Shown piece after piece: positions 17,535-25,596 of a DNA stretch of 63,967 nt (position 1 is its first letter; each line of letters begins with the position of its first letter). This DNA comes from an uncultured Treponema sp. Lineage in GTDB: Bacteria; Spirochaetota; Spirochaetia; Treponematales; Treponemataceae. The translations under genes were made by a program, and so were the position numbers. The stretch spans positions 1 to 63,967 of the forward strand of contig NZ_CAMCEC010000012.1 of assembly GCF_945873775.1 (NCBI RefSeq), read 5' to 3'. The notes under the pieces are model-generated. The model saw nothing but the letters and a program-made list of their open reading frames with translations. It did not search any database and was not told the DNA's origin.

Positions 17535-19318
17535 TGGCCACATCCTTCGATTTGAATCGGAACTTCAAGGTCATCAAAACTTTTTTCATTTTCGTAGCGG
17601 ACAATTCTATAGGAATATCCTTGCTCTGCTAAAAATTTTTGTCGGTTGCTTCCAAAATCTTCTTCAACAGTTCCGCGCGTAATCAAAGTAAAAAATCTTG
17701 AAGTTCTTTCTTTTGGACGAAGAATTCTTCCAAGCCGCTGAGCTTCTTCCTGCCTTGAACCGAAAGTTCCGCTCACTTGAATTGCCACGCTCGCGTCCGG
17801 CAAATCGATTGCAAAATTCGCAACCTTGCTGACAACAAGCACACGTATTTTTCCGCTTCGAAAATCGTCATAAATTATATCACGTTCGGAGTTTTTTGTT
17901 TTGCCGGTAATAATCGGAACATTCAAAAGCTTGGCAAGAATTTCAAGATGAGTTAAAAATTGCCCGATTATAAGAATTTTGTCATCCTTGAATTTTTCAA
18001 CAAGCTCCTGAACAATTTTATTTTTCAAAGGATTTTCACTTGCAATTCTGTGCTTTTCTCTATTCCCTGCAACCGCATATTCAATTTCTTTATTTTCTGG
18101 AAGCCCAAGGCGAACTTCAATGCATTCAGCCTTTGCAATCCACTTTGCCTTTTCTAGCTCTTTCCAAGGAACATCATATCTTTTAGGGCCAACCAAAGAA
18201 AAAACGTAGCCTTCGCAGCCATCTTCGCGCACAAGAGTCGCAGTCAGCCCGACACGCCGCACAGCCTGAAGTTCAGCGGCAACTCTAAAAACAGGAGCCG
18301 GAATCATGTGGACTTCATCATAAATAACAAGCCCCCAGTTGTTCTGCTTGAAAAGTGAAAAATGCGGATACGGACCGTTTTTGTCAGGACGCCAAGTAAG
18401 AATCTGATAAGTGGCAACCGTTACAGGCTTTATAGTTTTATTTTCTCCAGTGTATTCCGCAATCTGGCTTGCATCCAAATCAGTTTTATCAATAAGCTCA
18501 TCTATCCACTGATGAACAGCTGTAATATTTGTGGTTACAATAAGCGTGTTGGTCTTTAAAAGGCTCATTATTTCCATGCCGACAATCGTTTTTCCCGCGC
18601 CGCAAGGAAGCACAATTGTGCCGAATCCAGTTCCCGGTCCTTTGTTTCCGACCAGCGCATTTGCCGCAGCTTTTTGATATTCACGCACTTCAAAAGGCCG
18701 CCCATCCAAAGTTGTTTTCCGCAAATTTATTTCAAGAGGAAATCCATCCTGAAGCGGAACATCATCTTTTACAGGCCAGCCAATTTTTAAAAGATTCTGC
18801 TTAACAATTCCGCGATCCGTAAGCAAAAGTTTAAAGCAAAAAGTTTTTTCTTTTTCTGAAAGTCCTGCCGAAAATTCTTCTGAACATTCACACGGAACAA
18901 GAAATTTTCTGGCAAAAGCGTTGGCTTCAATCTGCTTAAAAACATACGGAGAATTTGAAACAAGATAAAGATATTCTTCTTTTATTCCGTCTGAATTTTC
19001 CACGGAAGGACCTTGAACAAGCCTGAGTTTTCCAAAACGCCCGGAAGTTTCTTCAATCCAAACAACAACGCTCTGCGGAATTTCATAGCGTGAAAATTTT
19101 TTTAAAACTTCAACTGCCTGTTCGCCTGTAAATCCTGAGCTTTCAGCGTTCCACAATGAAAGAGATGAAATTTGATATGTATGCAAATGTTCAGGAGAGC
19201 GCACAAGTTCCGCAAAAGGAATCAAAGCAGCCCTGCATTCTTCAGCACGAGGCGCATGAACATCAAGCAGAAGAGTTCTGTCAGACTGAACAATTAAAGG
19301 ATTTTCGCTTTCAGGCAT
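17531..19318 (-). CDS. DNA repair helicase XPB/Rad25 family
   Basis: This 595-residue SF2 helicase has the shared N-terminal domain (about residues 1-130, with YEIPQSVVVWIEE), then Walker A CGAGKTIVGM, motif II YDEVH, motif III GLTATLVREDG and motif VI QRLGRILR. Bacterial XPB proteins unwind DNA 3'-5' and resemble the TFIIH subunit. The ATG is 8 nt after a TATAAT box and has no Shine-Dalgarno sequence, so it is probably translated from a leaderless message. It heads a unit with its partner, aroDE and rpiA. Confidence 0.93.
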   Translation of the reverse strand: MPESENPLIVQSDRTLLLDVHAPRAEECRAALIPFAELVRSPEHLHTYQISSLSLWNAESSGFTGEQAVEVLKKFSRYEIPQSVVVWIEETSGRFGKLRLVQGPSVENSDGIKEEYLYLVSNSPYVFKQIEANAFARKFLVPCECSEEFSAGLSEKEKTFCFKLLLTDRGIVKQNLLKIGWPVKDDVPLQDGFPLEINLRKTTLDGRPFEVREYQKAAANALVGNKGPGTGFGTIVLPCGAGKTIVGMEIMSLLKTNTLIVTTNITAVHQWIDELIDKTDLDASQIAEYTGENKTIKPVTVATYQILTWRPDKNGPYPHFSLFKQNNWGLVIYDEVHMIPAPVFRVAAELQAVRRVGLTATLVREDGCEGYVFSLVGPKRYDVPWKELEKAKWIAKAECIEVRLGLPENKEIEYAVAGNREKHRIASENPLKNKIVQELVEKFKDDKILIIGQFLTHLEILAKLLNVPIITGKTKNSERDIIYDDFRSGKIRVLVVSKVANFAIDLPDASVAIQVSGTFGSRQEEAQRLGRILRPKERTSRFFTLITRGTVEEDFGSNRQKFLAEQGYSYRIVRYENEKSFDDLEVPIQIEGCGQ

Positions 19319-19326
19319 ATCAGTGC

Positions 19327-19355
19327 ATTATATAATGAATCGGCAAGGCTTACAA
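19327..19355 (-). promoter_or_regulatory. XPB operon promoter, leaderless type
   Basis: TTGTAA (19350-19355), 17 nt, TATAAT (19327-19332), then 8 nt to the ATG at 19318. Confidence 0.7.
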
Positions 19356-19497
19356 TATTTTCTGGCAAAGCGCACAAATAAAAAACCGGCCTGCCAACGA
19401 CAAACCGGCTTTTTGAGGAGAGTCTATCTATGAAAAACAACAAGAGTTTTCCGACATTTTTATTTTAAGCCCGGAATTTAAATTTGTCAAATTTTTG

Positions 19498-19541
19498 TTG
19501 ACAAAATAAATTTATTATAATAATATCATTATTGTAATAAA
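19498..19541 (+). promoter_or_regulatory. Rubrerythrin promoter with Fur/PerR-type operator
   Basis: TTGACA (19498-19503), 17 nt and TAATAT (19521-19526) form the promoter. A 31-bp imperfect palindrome (19511-19541, centre 19526, 13 of 15 arm positions matching) covers the -10 region. Each half resembles the TTATAATNATTATAA box of PerR. A PerR-like gene is the next gene but one, which fits feedback control. Confidence 0.65.
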
Positions 19542-19586
19542 TACAAATTTATAAATAATCAAGTGTAAGGAACTTAGGAGGTTATT

Positions 19587-20129
19587 ATGAAAAAATGGGT
19601 TTGCAAAGTATGCGGATATGTTCACACAGGAGACAATGCGCCGGAAGAATGTCCAGTTTGCCATGCAAAAAATGCTTTCAATGAAATGGTTGAAACAAAA
19701 GGATTCGCCTGCGAGCATCAGGTTGGTTCAGCAAAAGGCTTAGATGAAGAAGTTGTAAAAGGACTCCGTGAAAATTTTGCCGGTGAATGTTCAGAAGTTG
19801 GAATGTACCTTGCAATGTCCCGCCAGGCAGACCGCGAAGGCTACCCAGAAATTGCAGAAGCATACAAACGCTACGCTCTTGAAGAAGCCGAACACGCCGC
19901 AAAATTCGCAGAGCTTCTTGGAGAAGTTCTTACTGATTCAACAAAGAAAAATGTTCAGATGAGAGCTGATGCGGAAGCCGGAGCTTGCGAAGGAAAACTT
20001 CAGCTTGCAAAGCGCGCAAAAGAACTTGGCTATGACGCAATTCACGACACAGTGCATGAAATGGCAAAAGATGAAGCGCGCCACGGAGCAGGATTCAAAG
20101 GAATAATGCAGCGTTATTTCAGCAAATAA
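19587..20129 (+). CDS. Rubrerythrin, reverse type (N-terminal rubredoxin)
   Basis: This 180-residue protein has a rubredoxin domain first (Cys6, Cys9, Cys22 and Cys25 in CKVCGY and CPVCHA). A four-helix di-iron domain follows with ExxH pairs in EEAEHAAKF and DEARHGAGF. This domain order is that of clostridial reverse rubrerythrins, which act as NADH-dependent peroxidases in anaerobes. TTAGGAGG precedes the ATG. The palindrome over its promoter and the PerR-like gene downstream indicate peroxide-induced expression. Confidence 0.93.
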   Translation: MKKWVCKVCGYVHTGDNAPEECPVCHAKNAFNEMVETKGFACEHQVGSAKGLDEEVVKGLRENFAGECSEVGMYLAMSRQADREGYPEIAEAYKRYALEEAEHAAKFAELLGEVLTDSTKKNVQMRADAEAGACEGKLQLAKRAKELGYDAIHDTVHEMAKDEARHGAGFKGIMQRYFSK

Positions 20130-20133
20130 AATA

Positions 20134-20179
20134 AAAAAACACTGTGCATTGAAAACATTTTCATTGCATGGTGTTTTTT
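20134..20179 (+). terminator. Terminator between rubrerythrin and perR-like gene
   Basis: AAAAACAC..TGCA..TGAAAA pairs with TTTTCA..TGCA..GTGTTTTT. The T run on both strands allows bidirectional use, and some read-through could carry transcription into the regulator. Confidence 0.75.
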
Positions 20180-20207
20180 AAATTCCAAAAAGTTTCAAGA
20201 GAAAAAA

Positions 20208-20612
20208 ATGAATCACGAACAAATCGCAGCAAAACTAGAAGAAAAAAATATCCGCTCGTCAGTTCAAAGAATGGCAATTTACAAATTTCTTGCGGAAAAT
20301 CCAGTGCATCCGACCGTTGACACAATTTACACATCTCTTTCTCCTCAAATGCCAACTTTGTCGCGCACAACAGTTTACAACACACTCAAGCAGTTTTCTG
20401 AATGCGGACTTGTGCAGACAATTACAATTGAAGACGGTGAACTTAGATACGATGCGGACACTTCAAACCACTTGCACTTTAAATGCGTAAAATGCGGAAA
20501 AATTTTCGACATTTTTAAGCCGGTCGAACTTCCGCCGCAGTTTTTGCAAGACGGATTCAAAGCTGAAAAAATTCAGACCAACATCTGGGGAATTTGCAAA
20601 GACTGCTCTTAA
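20208..20612 (+). CDS. Fur/PerR-family transcriptional repressor
   Basis: This 134-residue protein has the Fur fold: winged helix RSSVQRMAIYKFLAENPVHPTVDTIYTSL with TLSRTTVYNTLKQF, then the metal/dimer domain with HLHFKCVKCGKIFD and the C-terminal GICKDC zinc site. The position next to rubrerythrin and the PerR-type operator upstream point to a peroxide sensor rather than an iron or zinc regulator, but the metal ligands that separate them cannot be assigned safely. The ribosome site is weak (AAGAG). Confidence 0.88.
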   Translation: MNHEQIAAKLEEKNIRSSVQRMAIYKFLAENPVHPTVDTIYTSLSPQMPTLSRTTVYNTLKQFSECGLVQTITIEDGELRYDADTSNHLHFKCVKCGKIFDIFKPVELPPQFLQDGFKAEKIQTNIWGICKDCS

Positions 20613-20614
20613 TT

Positions 20615-21274
20615 CTACTGAAAAAGAATCAGCCCTTCCGGATTCATTGCCCTGTAACGGATCCGGCATTCCACAACGGCAACCAAAACTACAACAAGCG
20701 AAAACCAAAAGAACATGCTGTCCATTTTAAATCCCGCAAAATAATTGTAAATTCCGTGCAGCAAAACCGCCAGAACAAACGGATAAAGCTTGAAATTTCC
20801 GTTCTTCAAATTGAAAACAAAAAGCCCCGAAAGTCCAGCGCAGCAAGAATGAATAACAACCGCAGTCAAAAGCCTAAGCTCAAGATTTTGAATTCCAGAA
20901 GCAATATAAATTAAAGTTTCAAAGCATCCAAGCGAAAGTCCGCTCAAAACGGCGCAGGCAAAAAAAACTTTCATCGACATTTTCTTTGAAGGAAAAATAA
21001 AAAATACCGCCATTTTTATTGTTTCCTCAACAACGCCATTTACAAAAATGCTTTTAATCAAAACAGAAAAAAGAGAATGCACATTAATCAGACCGAAAGC
21101 TTCCAATAAAAACTGAATCACGTAAATCGGAACAACGGCAAAAAGTCCGCAGAAAACTGCAATAAATCCAAAGCTAAGCTTGAATTCTTTTATGAGAACA
21201 ACCATACAAGCCAGCGCCGCCAAAACAGGAATTGTGCAAATTAAAAACGGTGGAATCAAACTTGTAAAATTCAT
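20615..21274 (-). CDS. PrsW-family intramembrane protease-like protein
   Basis: This 219-residue protein has about seven hydrophobic helices. The signatures of the PrsW/Abi-related membrane proteases are present: VVEETIK (EExxK), CFETLIY, a conserved His in VIHSCCAGLSG and LLHGIYNYF. PrsW cleaves the anti-sigma factor RsiW in Bacillus; the target here is unknown. The ATG lies 1 nt after the tetR stop and its GGAG sits inside the end of tetR, so the pair is one operon. It converges on the perR-like gene. Confidence 0.8.
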   Translation of the reverse strand: MNFTSLIPPFLICTIPVLAALACMVVLIKEFKLSFGFIAVFCGLFAVVPIYVIQFLLEAFGLINVHSLFSVLIKSIFVNGVVEETIKMAVFFIFPSKKMSMKVFFACAVLSGLSLGCFETLIYIASGIQNLELRLLTAVVIHSCCAGLSGLFVFNLKNGNFKLYPFVLAVLLHGIYNYFAGFKMDSMFFWFSLVVVLVAVVECRIRYRAMNPEGLILFQ

Positions 21275-21275
21275 T

Positions 21276-21878
21276 TTATTTTTTCTCCGCCCTGAACTGC
21301 TCTATTACAAACTGAACCGTTCCACGCATTTCATCAAGATTTTCCTGATTAAGAATTCCAAGCCGGAAAATTGAAGTTTCCAAAAGACAGTAGAGCAGGC
21401 TGTTTATTTCCTTTATTGGAAGATTTTTTATTTCGCCTTTTTTCTGTCCGCGGATTAAAACCATATTCATCAAATGCTGAATTCTAATAACGCGCCTTGT
21501 TACACGGTCGTTTATATCCACGCCGCTTTTTTCGAGCTGCATAAGATACATTTTTAAAACACGGAAAAATGCCCGGTTGCTTTCCGCAATATCAATTATA
21601 CACAAAAAAATTCGCTTAAGGCATTCTATGGAATCAATCTGGCTGTTCTTTATAATTCCAATAAGCTCCTGCTCAACATCGTTTGTAAGCTGCTTTATGC
21701 TCCACAAAAAAATTTCGCGCTTATTTTTAAAATATATATAAAGAGTTGTACGAGTAATTCCGCATTTGTCTGCGATTTTCTGATAAGTAACATCTTCGTA
21801 TCCATCTTCTATAAAAAGCTGAAATGATTTTTCAAGGATTTCCCTTTTGCGCTTTTCGTGCTCAACAACAATCGCCAT
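21276..21878 (-). CDS. TetR-family transcriptional regulator
   Basis: The 200-residue protein has an N-terminal TetR DNA-binding domain, ILEKSFQLFIEDGYEDVTYQKIADKC-type, with ITRTTLYIYFKNKREIFLWSI as recognition helix region. A helical ligand domain follows whose ligand is unknown. It lies 3 nt after the rRNA methyltransferase gene and is followed directly by the PrsW-like gene, so it is co-transcribed with both and may regulate this small operon or targets elsewhere. Confidence 0.88.
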   Translation of the reverse strand: MAIVVEHEKRKREILEKSFQLFIEDGYEDVTYQKIADKCGITRTTLYIYFKNKREIFLWSIKQLTNDVEQELIGIIKNSQIDSIECLKRIFLCIIDIAESNRAFFRVLKMYLMQLEKSGVDINDRVTRRVIRIQHLMNMVLIRGQKKGEIKNLPIKEINSLLYCLLETSIFRLGILNQENLDEMRGTVQFVIEQFRAEKK

Positions 21879-21881
21879 ATT

Positions 21882-23036
21882 TTACCTGTAAATATAAAAA
21901 GAAGTGTCCAGATTTCCAGCTTTTAAAGGCTTTACCGCGGAAGCTTTTTTTTCGAAACAATTTTCAAAAGATTTTTGGCTTGTAATAACGCCCATCTGCC
22001 AGTTTTCAAAATTTGAAATCAAGCTGCCCATTTTTTTGTAAAGACTTTCAGCCTGAAATTCATCGCCCAAACGCTCGCCGTAAGGAGGATTACAAAGTAT
22101 AAGTCCGTTTTCAAATTCTGAATGCAAATTTTCAAAGTCGCTCACAAAAAATTCAGGACGCTCAATGCGCATATCGCTTCCAATCAGCTGCAAGGCTCTT
22201 CCTGCCATTGTGCAAGCGTGCTCAGCATTCAGTTTTGCACGGTCAATTGCAAACGGATCTATGTCGCTTCCGGCAATGTGGCATTCAACATCTGTGCGGA
22301 TTTTTGCAGCTTCTTCTTTTTTTATTTCAAGAGCGCGGGAAGCATCATATATAGAAAGATTTTCATAAGCAAAATTTCTTCCAAGCCCAGGAGCAACATT
22401 GTGGGCATAAAGAGCGGCTTCTATTGCAATTGTTCCGCTTCCGCAAAAAGGATCATGCAAAGGAGTTTTTCTGCGCCACATCATTTCCTGCAAAAGAACC
22501 GCAGCAGTTGTTTCCCGCAACGGAGCTGCACCGCTTTCAGTTCTGTAGCCACGCTTATGCAAAGCCTGTCCGCTTGTATCAAGCAAAATCACAGCTTCGT
22601 CCCGTTCCATATAAACACGCACATCCGCCTGACTTCCTGATTCCGGCAAAGAATTCATTCGCCAGACATCTCCAAGTTTTGTATAAATTGCCTTTTGAAT
22701 CATTCCCTGAATTGTATGCTCGCTGTTAATCCTGCTTTTATAAACACGCACTTTATCTACAACAACACGAACATCTTTTCTAAAAAAATCCTGCCAGTCG
22801 ATTCTATAGCAACCTTCAAAAAGGGAATCAAAATTGTCTGCTTTGTAACGAGCCATCTGAAGATAAACTCTGTCGCTCGTCCTAAGACAAAAATTTGAGC
22901 GGTACAAAGCATCATTGTCGCCTAAAAACGAAACACGGCCAGGAGCATTTCCTGAAAGAGCATAGCCCAAATGTTTTATTTCATTTCCAAGGATTTTTTC
23001 CGCGCCAACTGCGCAAAGAGCAACAAAAGTATTCAT
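21882..23036 (-). CDS. THUMP-domain 23S rRNA guanine-N2 methyltransferase (RlmL/YpsC-like)
   Basis: The protein begins MNTFVALCAVGAEKILGNEI, as in RlmL and YpsC. A THUMP RNA-binding domain (about residues 45-160) and a Rossmann methyltransferase follow, with DPFCGSGTIAIEAALYA (SAM loop) and CNPPYGERLG (catalytic NPPY). Family members methylate N2 of a guanine in 23S rRNA. An upstream in-frame ATG at 23043-23045 overlaps the -10 box TAAAAT, so the second ATG (23034-23036), 7 nt after that box, is the better start and gives 384 residues. Confidence 0.9.
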   Translation of the reverse strand: MNTFVALCAVGAEKILGNEIKHLGYALSGNAPGRVSFLGDNDALYRSNFCLRTSDRVYLQMARYKADNFDSLFEGCYRIDWQDFFRKDVRVVVDKVRVYKSRINSEHTIQGMIQKAIYTKLGDVWRMNSLPESGSQADVRVYMERDEAVILLDTSGQALHKRGYRTESGAAPLRETTAAVLLQEMMWRRKTPLHDPFCGSGTIAIEAALYAHNVAPGLGRNFAYENLSIYDASRALEIKKEEAAKIRTDVECHIAGSDIDPFAIDRAKLNAEHACTMAGRALQLIGSDMRIERPEFFVSDFENLHSEFENGLILCNPPYGERLGDEFQAESLYKKMGSLISNFENWQMGVITSQKSFENCFEKKASAVKPLKAGNLDTSFYIYR

Positions 23037-23043
23037 AAATGAC

Positions 23044-23072
23044 ATTTTAACATTTTATGTTCAATTGCACAA
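23044..23072 (-). promoter_or_regulatory. rRNA methyltransferase operon promoter, leaderless type
   Basis: TTGTGC (23067-23072), 17 nt, TAAAAT (23044-23049), then 7 nt to the ATG at 23036. Confidence 0.6.
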
Positions 23073-23085
23073 GAAAACCCGCCGG

Positions 23086-23114
23086 TTGAATTTTTATCTT
23101 GCCAAAATTAAGAT
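23086..23114 (+). promoter_or_regulatory. vsr promoter, leaderless type
   Basis: TTGAAT (23086-23091), 17 nt, TAAGAT (23109-23114), then 6 nt to the vsr ATG. No Shine-Dalgarno sequence is present. Confidence 0.55.
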
Positions 23115-23120
23115 ACAAAA

Positions 23121-23573
23121 ATGGACACATTGAGCGCAGAACAAAGAAGCTTGAACATGGCGAAAATCCACAGCAAAGACACCAAGCCCGAAGTCTTTTT
23201 AAGAAGCGCGCTCCATAAAGCTGGATTCAGATTCAGGAAAAACGACAAGCGGTATTTGGGAACGCCGGACATTTTTCTTCCGCATTACAACGCAGTTATT
23301 TTTATCAACGGATGCTTTTGGCACGGACACAAGAACTGCCGGCTTTTCAGGCTGCCAAAAACAAATGTTGAATACTGGAAAAATAAAATTGAGAGGAACA
23401 TGGCGCGCGACAAAAAAGTGATTTCAGCTTATCTTGACAACTGCTACAGAGTCGCTGTCGTCTGGGAATGCTCAATAACAGGAAAACAAAAAGCTCAAAA
23501 ACTTTCAAAAGTAACAGAAGAAATTTCCCTGTGGCTCGAAGAAGATTTGACTGAAAACTACAGGGAATTCTGA
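23121..23573 (+). CDS. vsr: Very short patch repair endonuclease Vsr
   Basis: This 150-residue protein has the Vsr motifs RSLNMAKIHSKDTKPE, LGTPDIFLPHYNAVIFINGCFWHGH (catalytic Asp and zinc/His region) and NVEYWKNKIERNMARD. Vsr nicks beside T:G mismatches that come from deamination of 5-methylcytosine, and normally accompanies a cytosine-5 methyltransferase such as Dcm. No methyltransferase of that kind is in the window. Transcription is probably leaderless. Its base composition is slightly GC-richer than the left flank. Confidence 0.93.
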   Translation: MDTLSAEQRSLNMAKIHSKDTKPEVFLRSALHKAGFRFRKNDKRYLGTPDIFLPHYNAVIFINGCFWHGHKNCRLFRLPKTNVEYWKNKIERNMARDKKVISAYLDNCYRVAVVWECSITGKQKAQKLSKVTEEISLWLEEDLTENYREF

Positions 23574-23583
23574 AATTTTTATT

Positions 23584-24087
23584 TCAGTCCAGACCAAAAT
23601 ATTTGAGCCATCCGTTTCCGTTTTGAGCATTTATCGCAGAAGAAATTCCCGCATGACACATTACATGGCGGAACTGCCCAAGAATCAGCTCAAGCCGTGT
23701 GAATTCGCAACCATCTAGTTTTTCTGAAAGCATTTTATCCGAAAGTTTTGCAAGATAGATTCGGATTTTTTGAGCAACCGACACTGCATATTTTTCCAAA
23801 TTTTCACGAGAAATAACAACGCCCGGCGCAGCATCAAAACCCTGACGGTAACTTGAAATGACACTAAGATTTTCAGCGACACCGCCAGAAGAATTTTCAT
23901 CATATTTGTATTCCGCAGGGTTCACAAACCACTTGTCGAGCGAATGCAGTGTATGGAAAATAAAGCGCGATGCATTCAAACCGTCAAATTCAGCCTCAAG
24001 ATTTGCGGACTGAACAACAGAATTTATATTCTTCAAAAGAATTTCGGTCTGTTCAGCAATAATTTTTGAAAGCAGATTTTCAGACAT
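23584..24087 (-). CDS. DinB-like fold protein
   Basis: This 167-residue helical protein has His residues spaced as in the DinB/YfiT four-helix bundle: FHTLHSLDKWF near residue 48, and LILGQFRHVMCHAGISSAI near residue 135, where DinB proteins have a metal-binding HxxxH. Members use small thiols such as bacillithiol or mycothiol, or have unknown roles. The assignment rests on this pattern only. AAGGAG precedes the ATG. It converges on vsr with 10 nt between stops. Confidence 0.6.
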   Translation of the reverse strand: MSENLLSKIIAEQTEILLKNINSVVQSANLEAEFDGLNASRFIFHTLHSLDKWFVNPAEYKYDENSSGGVAENLSVISSYRQGFDAAPGVVISRENLEKYAVSVAQKIRIYLAKLSDKMLSEKLDGCEFTRLELILGQFRHVMCHAGISSAINAQNGNGWLKYFGLD

Positions 24088-24474
24088 TTATGTGCTCCTT
24101 GTATATTTAATTTTTTTCCACTAATTTTCCGTCCCAGTCAGTTACAGTGGGACTATGGCGAGCGTACCATTTTTTGAAGAAACAATCGATATTGCGGACT
24201 TTTTTCTGCGTCAAGTTTTTCAACCGCTCAATTCGCCTTGCATATCCTTTCTTTGTAAAGCAATGTCCTATTTTCAAAGTCTTAAACCAAAATCTATTGA
24301 AAACACAGGAGAACAATCTGTAAAATCAACATCGATACGCATTTTTTTCGCGCTGCCAGGAGGAATTTTGTAATTTAATCCGTCAATTCACTTTAACAAG
24401 GAAACAGAGTGAATCTCAGGAGTTAATTTAAATGAATTTATCTGTCTTTATTCGGGCAATTAAAAACCTTTTTT
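24088..24474. other. Intergenic stretch without a convincing gene
   Basis: Overlapping short frames on both strands (24107-24316 minus and 24155-24373 plus) lack ribosome sites and recognisable content. A GTCCCA/TGGGAC inverted repeat lies near 24133-24155. An 18-codon frame at 24432-24488 has AGGAG 9 nt upstream but nothing else in support. The base composition rises in GC just beyond, so this may be the edge of an acquired block. Confidence 0.5.
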
Positions 24475-25053
24475 TTATATTTTTTTAGCAACCTTCACAA
24501 TCTTGCGTTTTCTGCTCATTGTAAGTCCCGGTTTTTGCTTTGTTCCGGACGCGCAGATTTTTGCGGTGATTTTTATTCCGGCTGATTTTAGGATTTCGCC
24601 GATTGAACTAAAAACGCCCGGTGACTGCCTGCAAATCACATTAAACGGAAACGGAGTTGTGCAGGCTGTTACGATTGCGGCTTCTTTACCTTTGAGGAGC
24701 GCAAGCGGAATTCCGTGCTTTGATTCTCCCATCAAGCGGAAAACGTTGCGGTCAAAAAGCGACTTCAAGCTGCCGGTCATGTTGCCCCACCAGCACGGAG
24801 AAGCCACAACAAGAAAATCTGCGCTTGCAATTTTTTCTCCTGCAACATCTGCGTCATCTCCGGCAAAAACGCATTTTCCACAAGAGCGGCACTTCATGCA
24901 GCCTGTGCAGGCGGAAAATTTCAGTGAAGATACGCGGATATTTTCAATTTCAGCGGATGGATTTTTCCGGCGAATTTCGTCTTCAAGAAATTTTAGCATT
25001 TGAGAAATTGTTCCTAAAGGTTTTGGAGAGGCGTTTAGAATCAATATTTTCAT
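24475..25053 (-). CDS. NADPH-dependent FMN reductase / iron-sulfur flavoprotein-like
   Basis: This 192-residue protein has a flavodoxin-like fold: ILILNASPKPLGTISQMLKFL (FMN phosphate loop), CTGCMKCRSCGKC (a Cys cluster typical of iron-sulfur flavoproteins), and VVASPCWWGNMTGSLKSLFDR (FMN ring loop). Such proteins carry electrons or reduce quinones and other acceptors in anaerobes. Its start overlaps the upstream ICMT-like gene by four bases, so the two form an operon. It lies in the GC-richer block. Confidence 0.85.
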   Translation of the reverse strand: MKILILNASPKPLGTISQMLKFLEDEIRRKNPSAEIENIRVSSLKFSACTGCMKCRSCGKCVFAGDDADVAGEKIASADFLVVASPCWWGNMTGSLKSLFDRNVFRLMGESKHGIPLALLKGKEAAIVTACTTPFPFNVICRQSPGVFSSIGEILKSAGIKITAKICASGTKQKPGLTMSRKRKIVKVAKKI

Positions 25054-25544
25054 TTCTTTTTAGGAAAACCCGGAATGCAGCGGTTGACGTTTCTGCAGTA
25101 TTCGGCGTATTCGTTTCCGTAGAGAGCTTTCAGCCACTTTTCCTCTGTGTTTTTAATAATAACCGTCATGTAAAAATAGAACAGAACAGGCAGGATAAGC
25201 AGAATAAGGTTCGCAGGAAACAGAAGAATTCCCGTGCAGGCCAAAAAGAATGCGCTGTAAATCGGATTTCTTACAATCGAATACACGCCGTCTGTCGCAA
25301 GAGTATTTTCCTTTATATGACTTTCGATTTTCGTCTTGAAATTCGCATAAACCCAAAGACACAATCCCAGAATAATAAGAACAACTCCCAAAACCGTGAA
25401 CGGAATTCTAAATGCGGAAATCCTTGCAAAGGAAAGGAATTCTTTTGTGCTGATGAAAATTCCTGCCGCAGAAAGAACAACTTGAGGCACGACGATAACA
25501 GGACCTACTCCTATGACAGGAAGATGTTTTTTATTTTCTTTCAC
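25050..25544 (-). CDS. Isoprenylcysteine methyltransferase-type membrane protein
   Basis: This 164-residue protein has about four membrane helices and the C-terminal ICMT/PEMT signature TDGVYSIVRNPIYSAFF, then EEKWLKALYGNEYAEYCRNVNRCIPGF. Bacterial members are SAM-dependent methyltransferases with mostly unknown substrates. The start codon is GTG with AGGAG 7 nt upstream. It overlaps the flavoprotein gene by four bases. Confidence 0.85.
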   Translation of the reverse strand: MKENKKHLPVIGVGPVIVVPQVVLSAAGIFISTKEFLSFARISAFRIPFTVLGVVLIILGLCLWVYANFKTKIESHIKENTLATDGVYSIVRNPIYSAFFLACTGILLFPANLILLILPVLFYFYMTVIIKNTEEKWLKALYGNEYAEYCRNVNRCIPGFPKKK

Positions 25545-25596
25545 TTAAAAACTCCTATAAAAAGACAAAAAACGTCAACTGTGTTTTACCGAATTT

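Noticed and set aside
19381..19413. CCGG..CCGG hairpin with A and T runs upstream of rubrerythrin
   Set aside because: The stem is only four pairs plus A-T pairs across a bulged C; too weak to call a terminator.
19429..19467. 12-codon frame MKNNKSFPTFLF with GAGGAG upstream
   Set aside because: Could be a leader peptide, but there is no attenuator after it and rubrerythrin has its own promoter further on.
24107..24373. Overlapping frames on both strands of about 70 codons
   Set aside because: No start signals and no recognisable family; the repeated KKGYAR/KKWYAR on the minus strand is too little to call a gene or a transposase remnant.
24432..24488. 18-codon frame preceded by AGGAG
   Set aside because: Too short and T-rich; overlaps the end of the flavoprotein gene; no further support.
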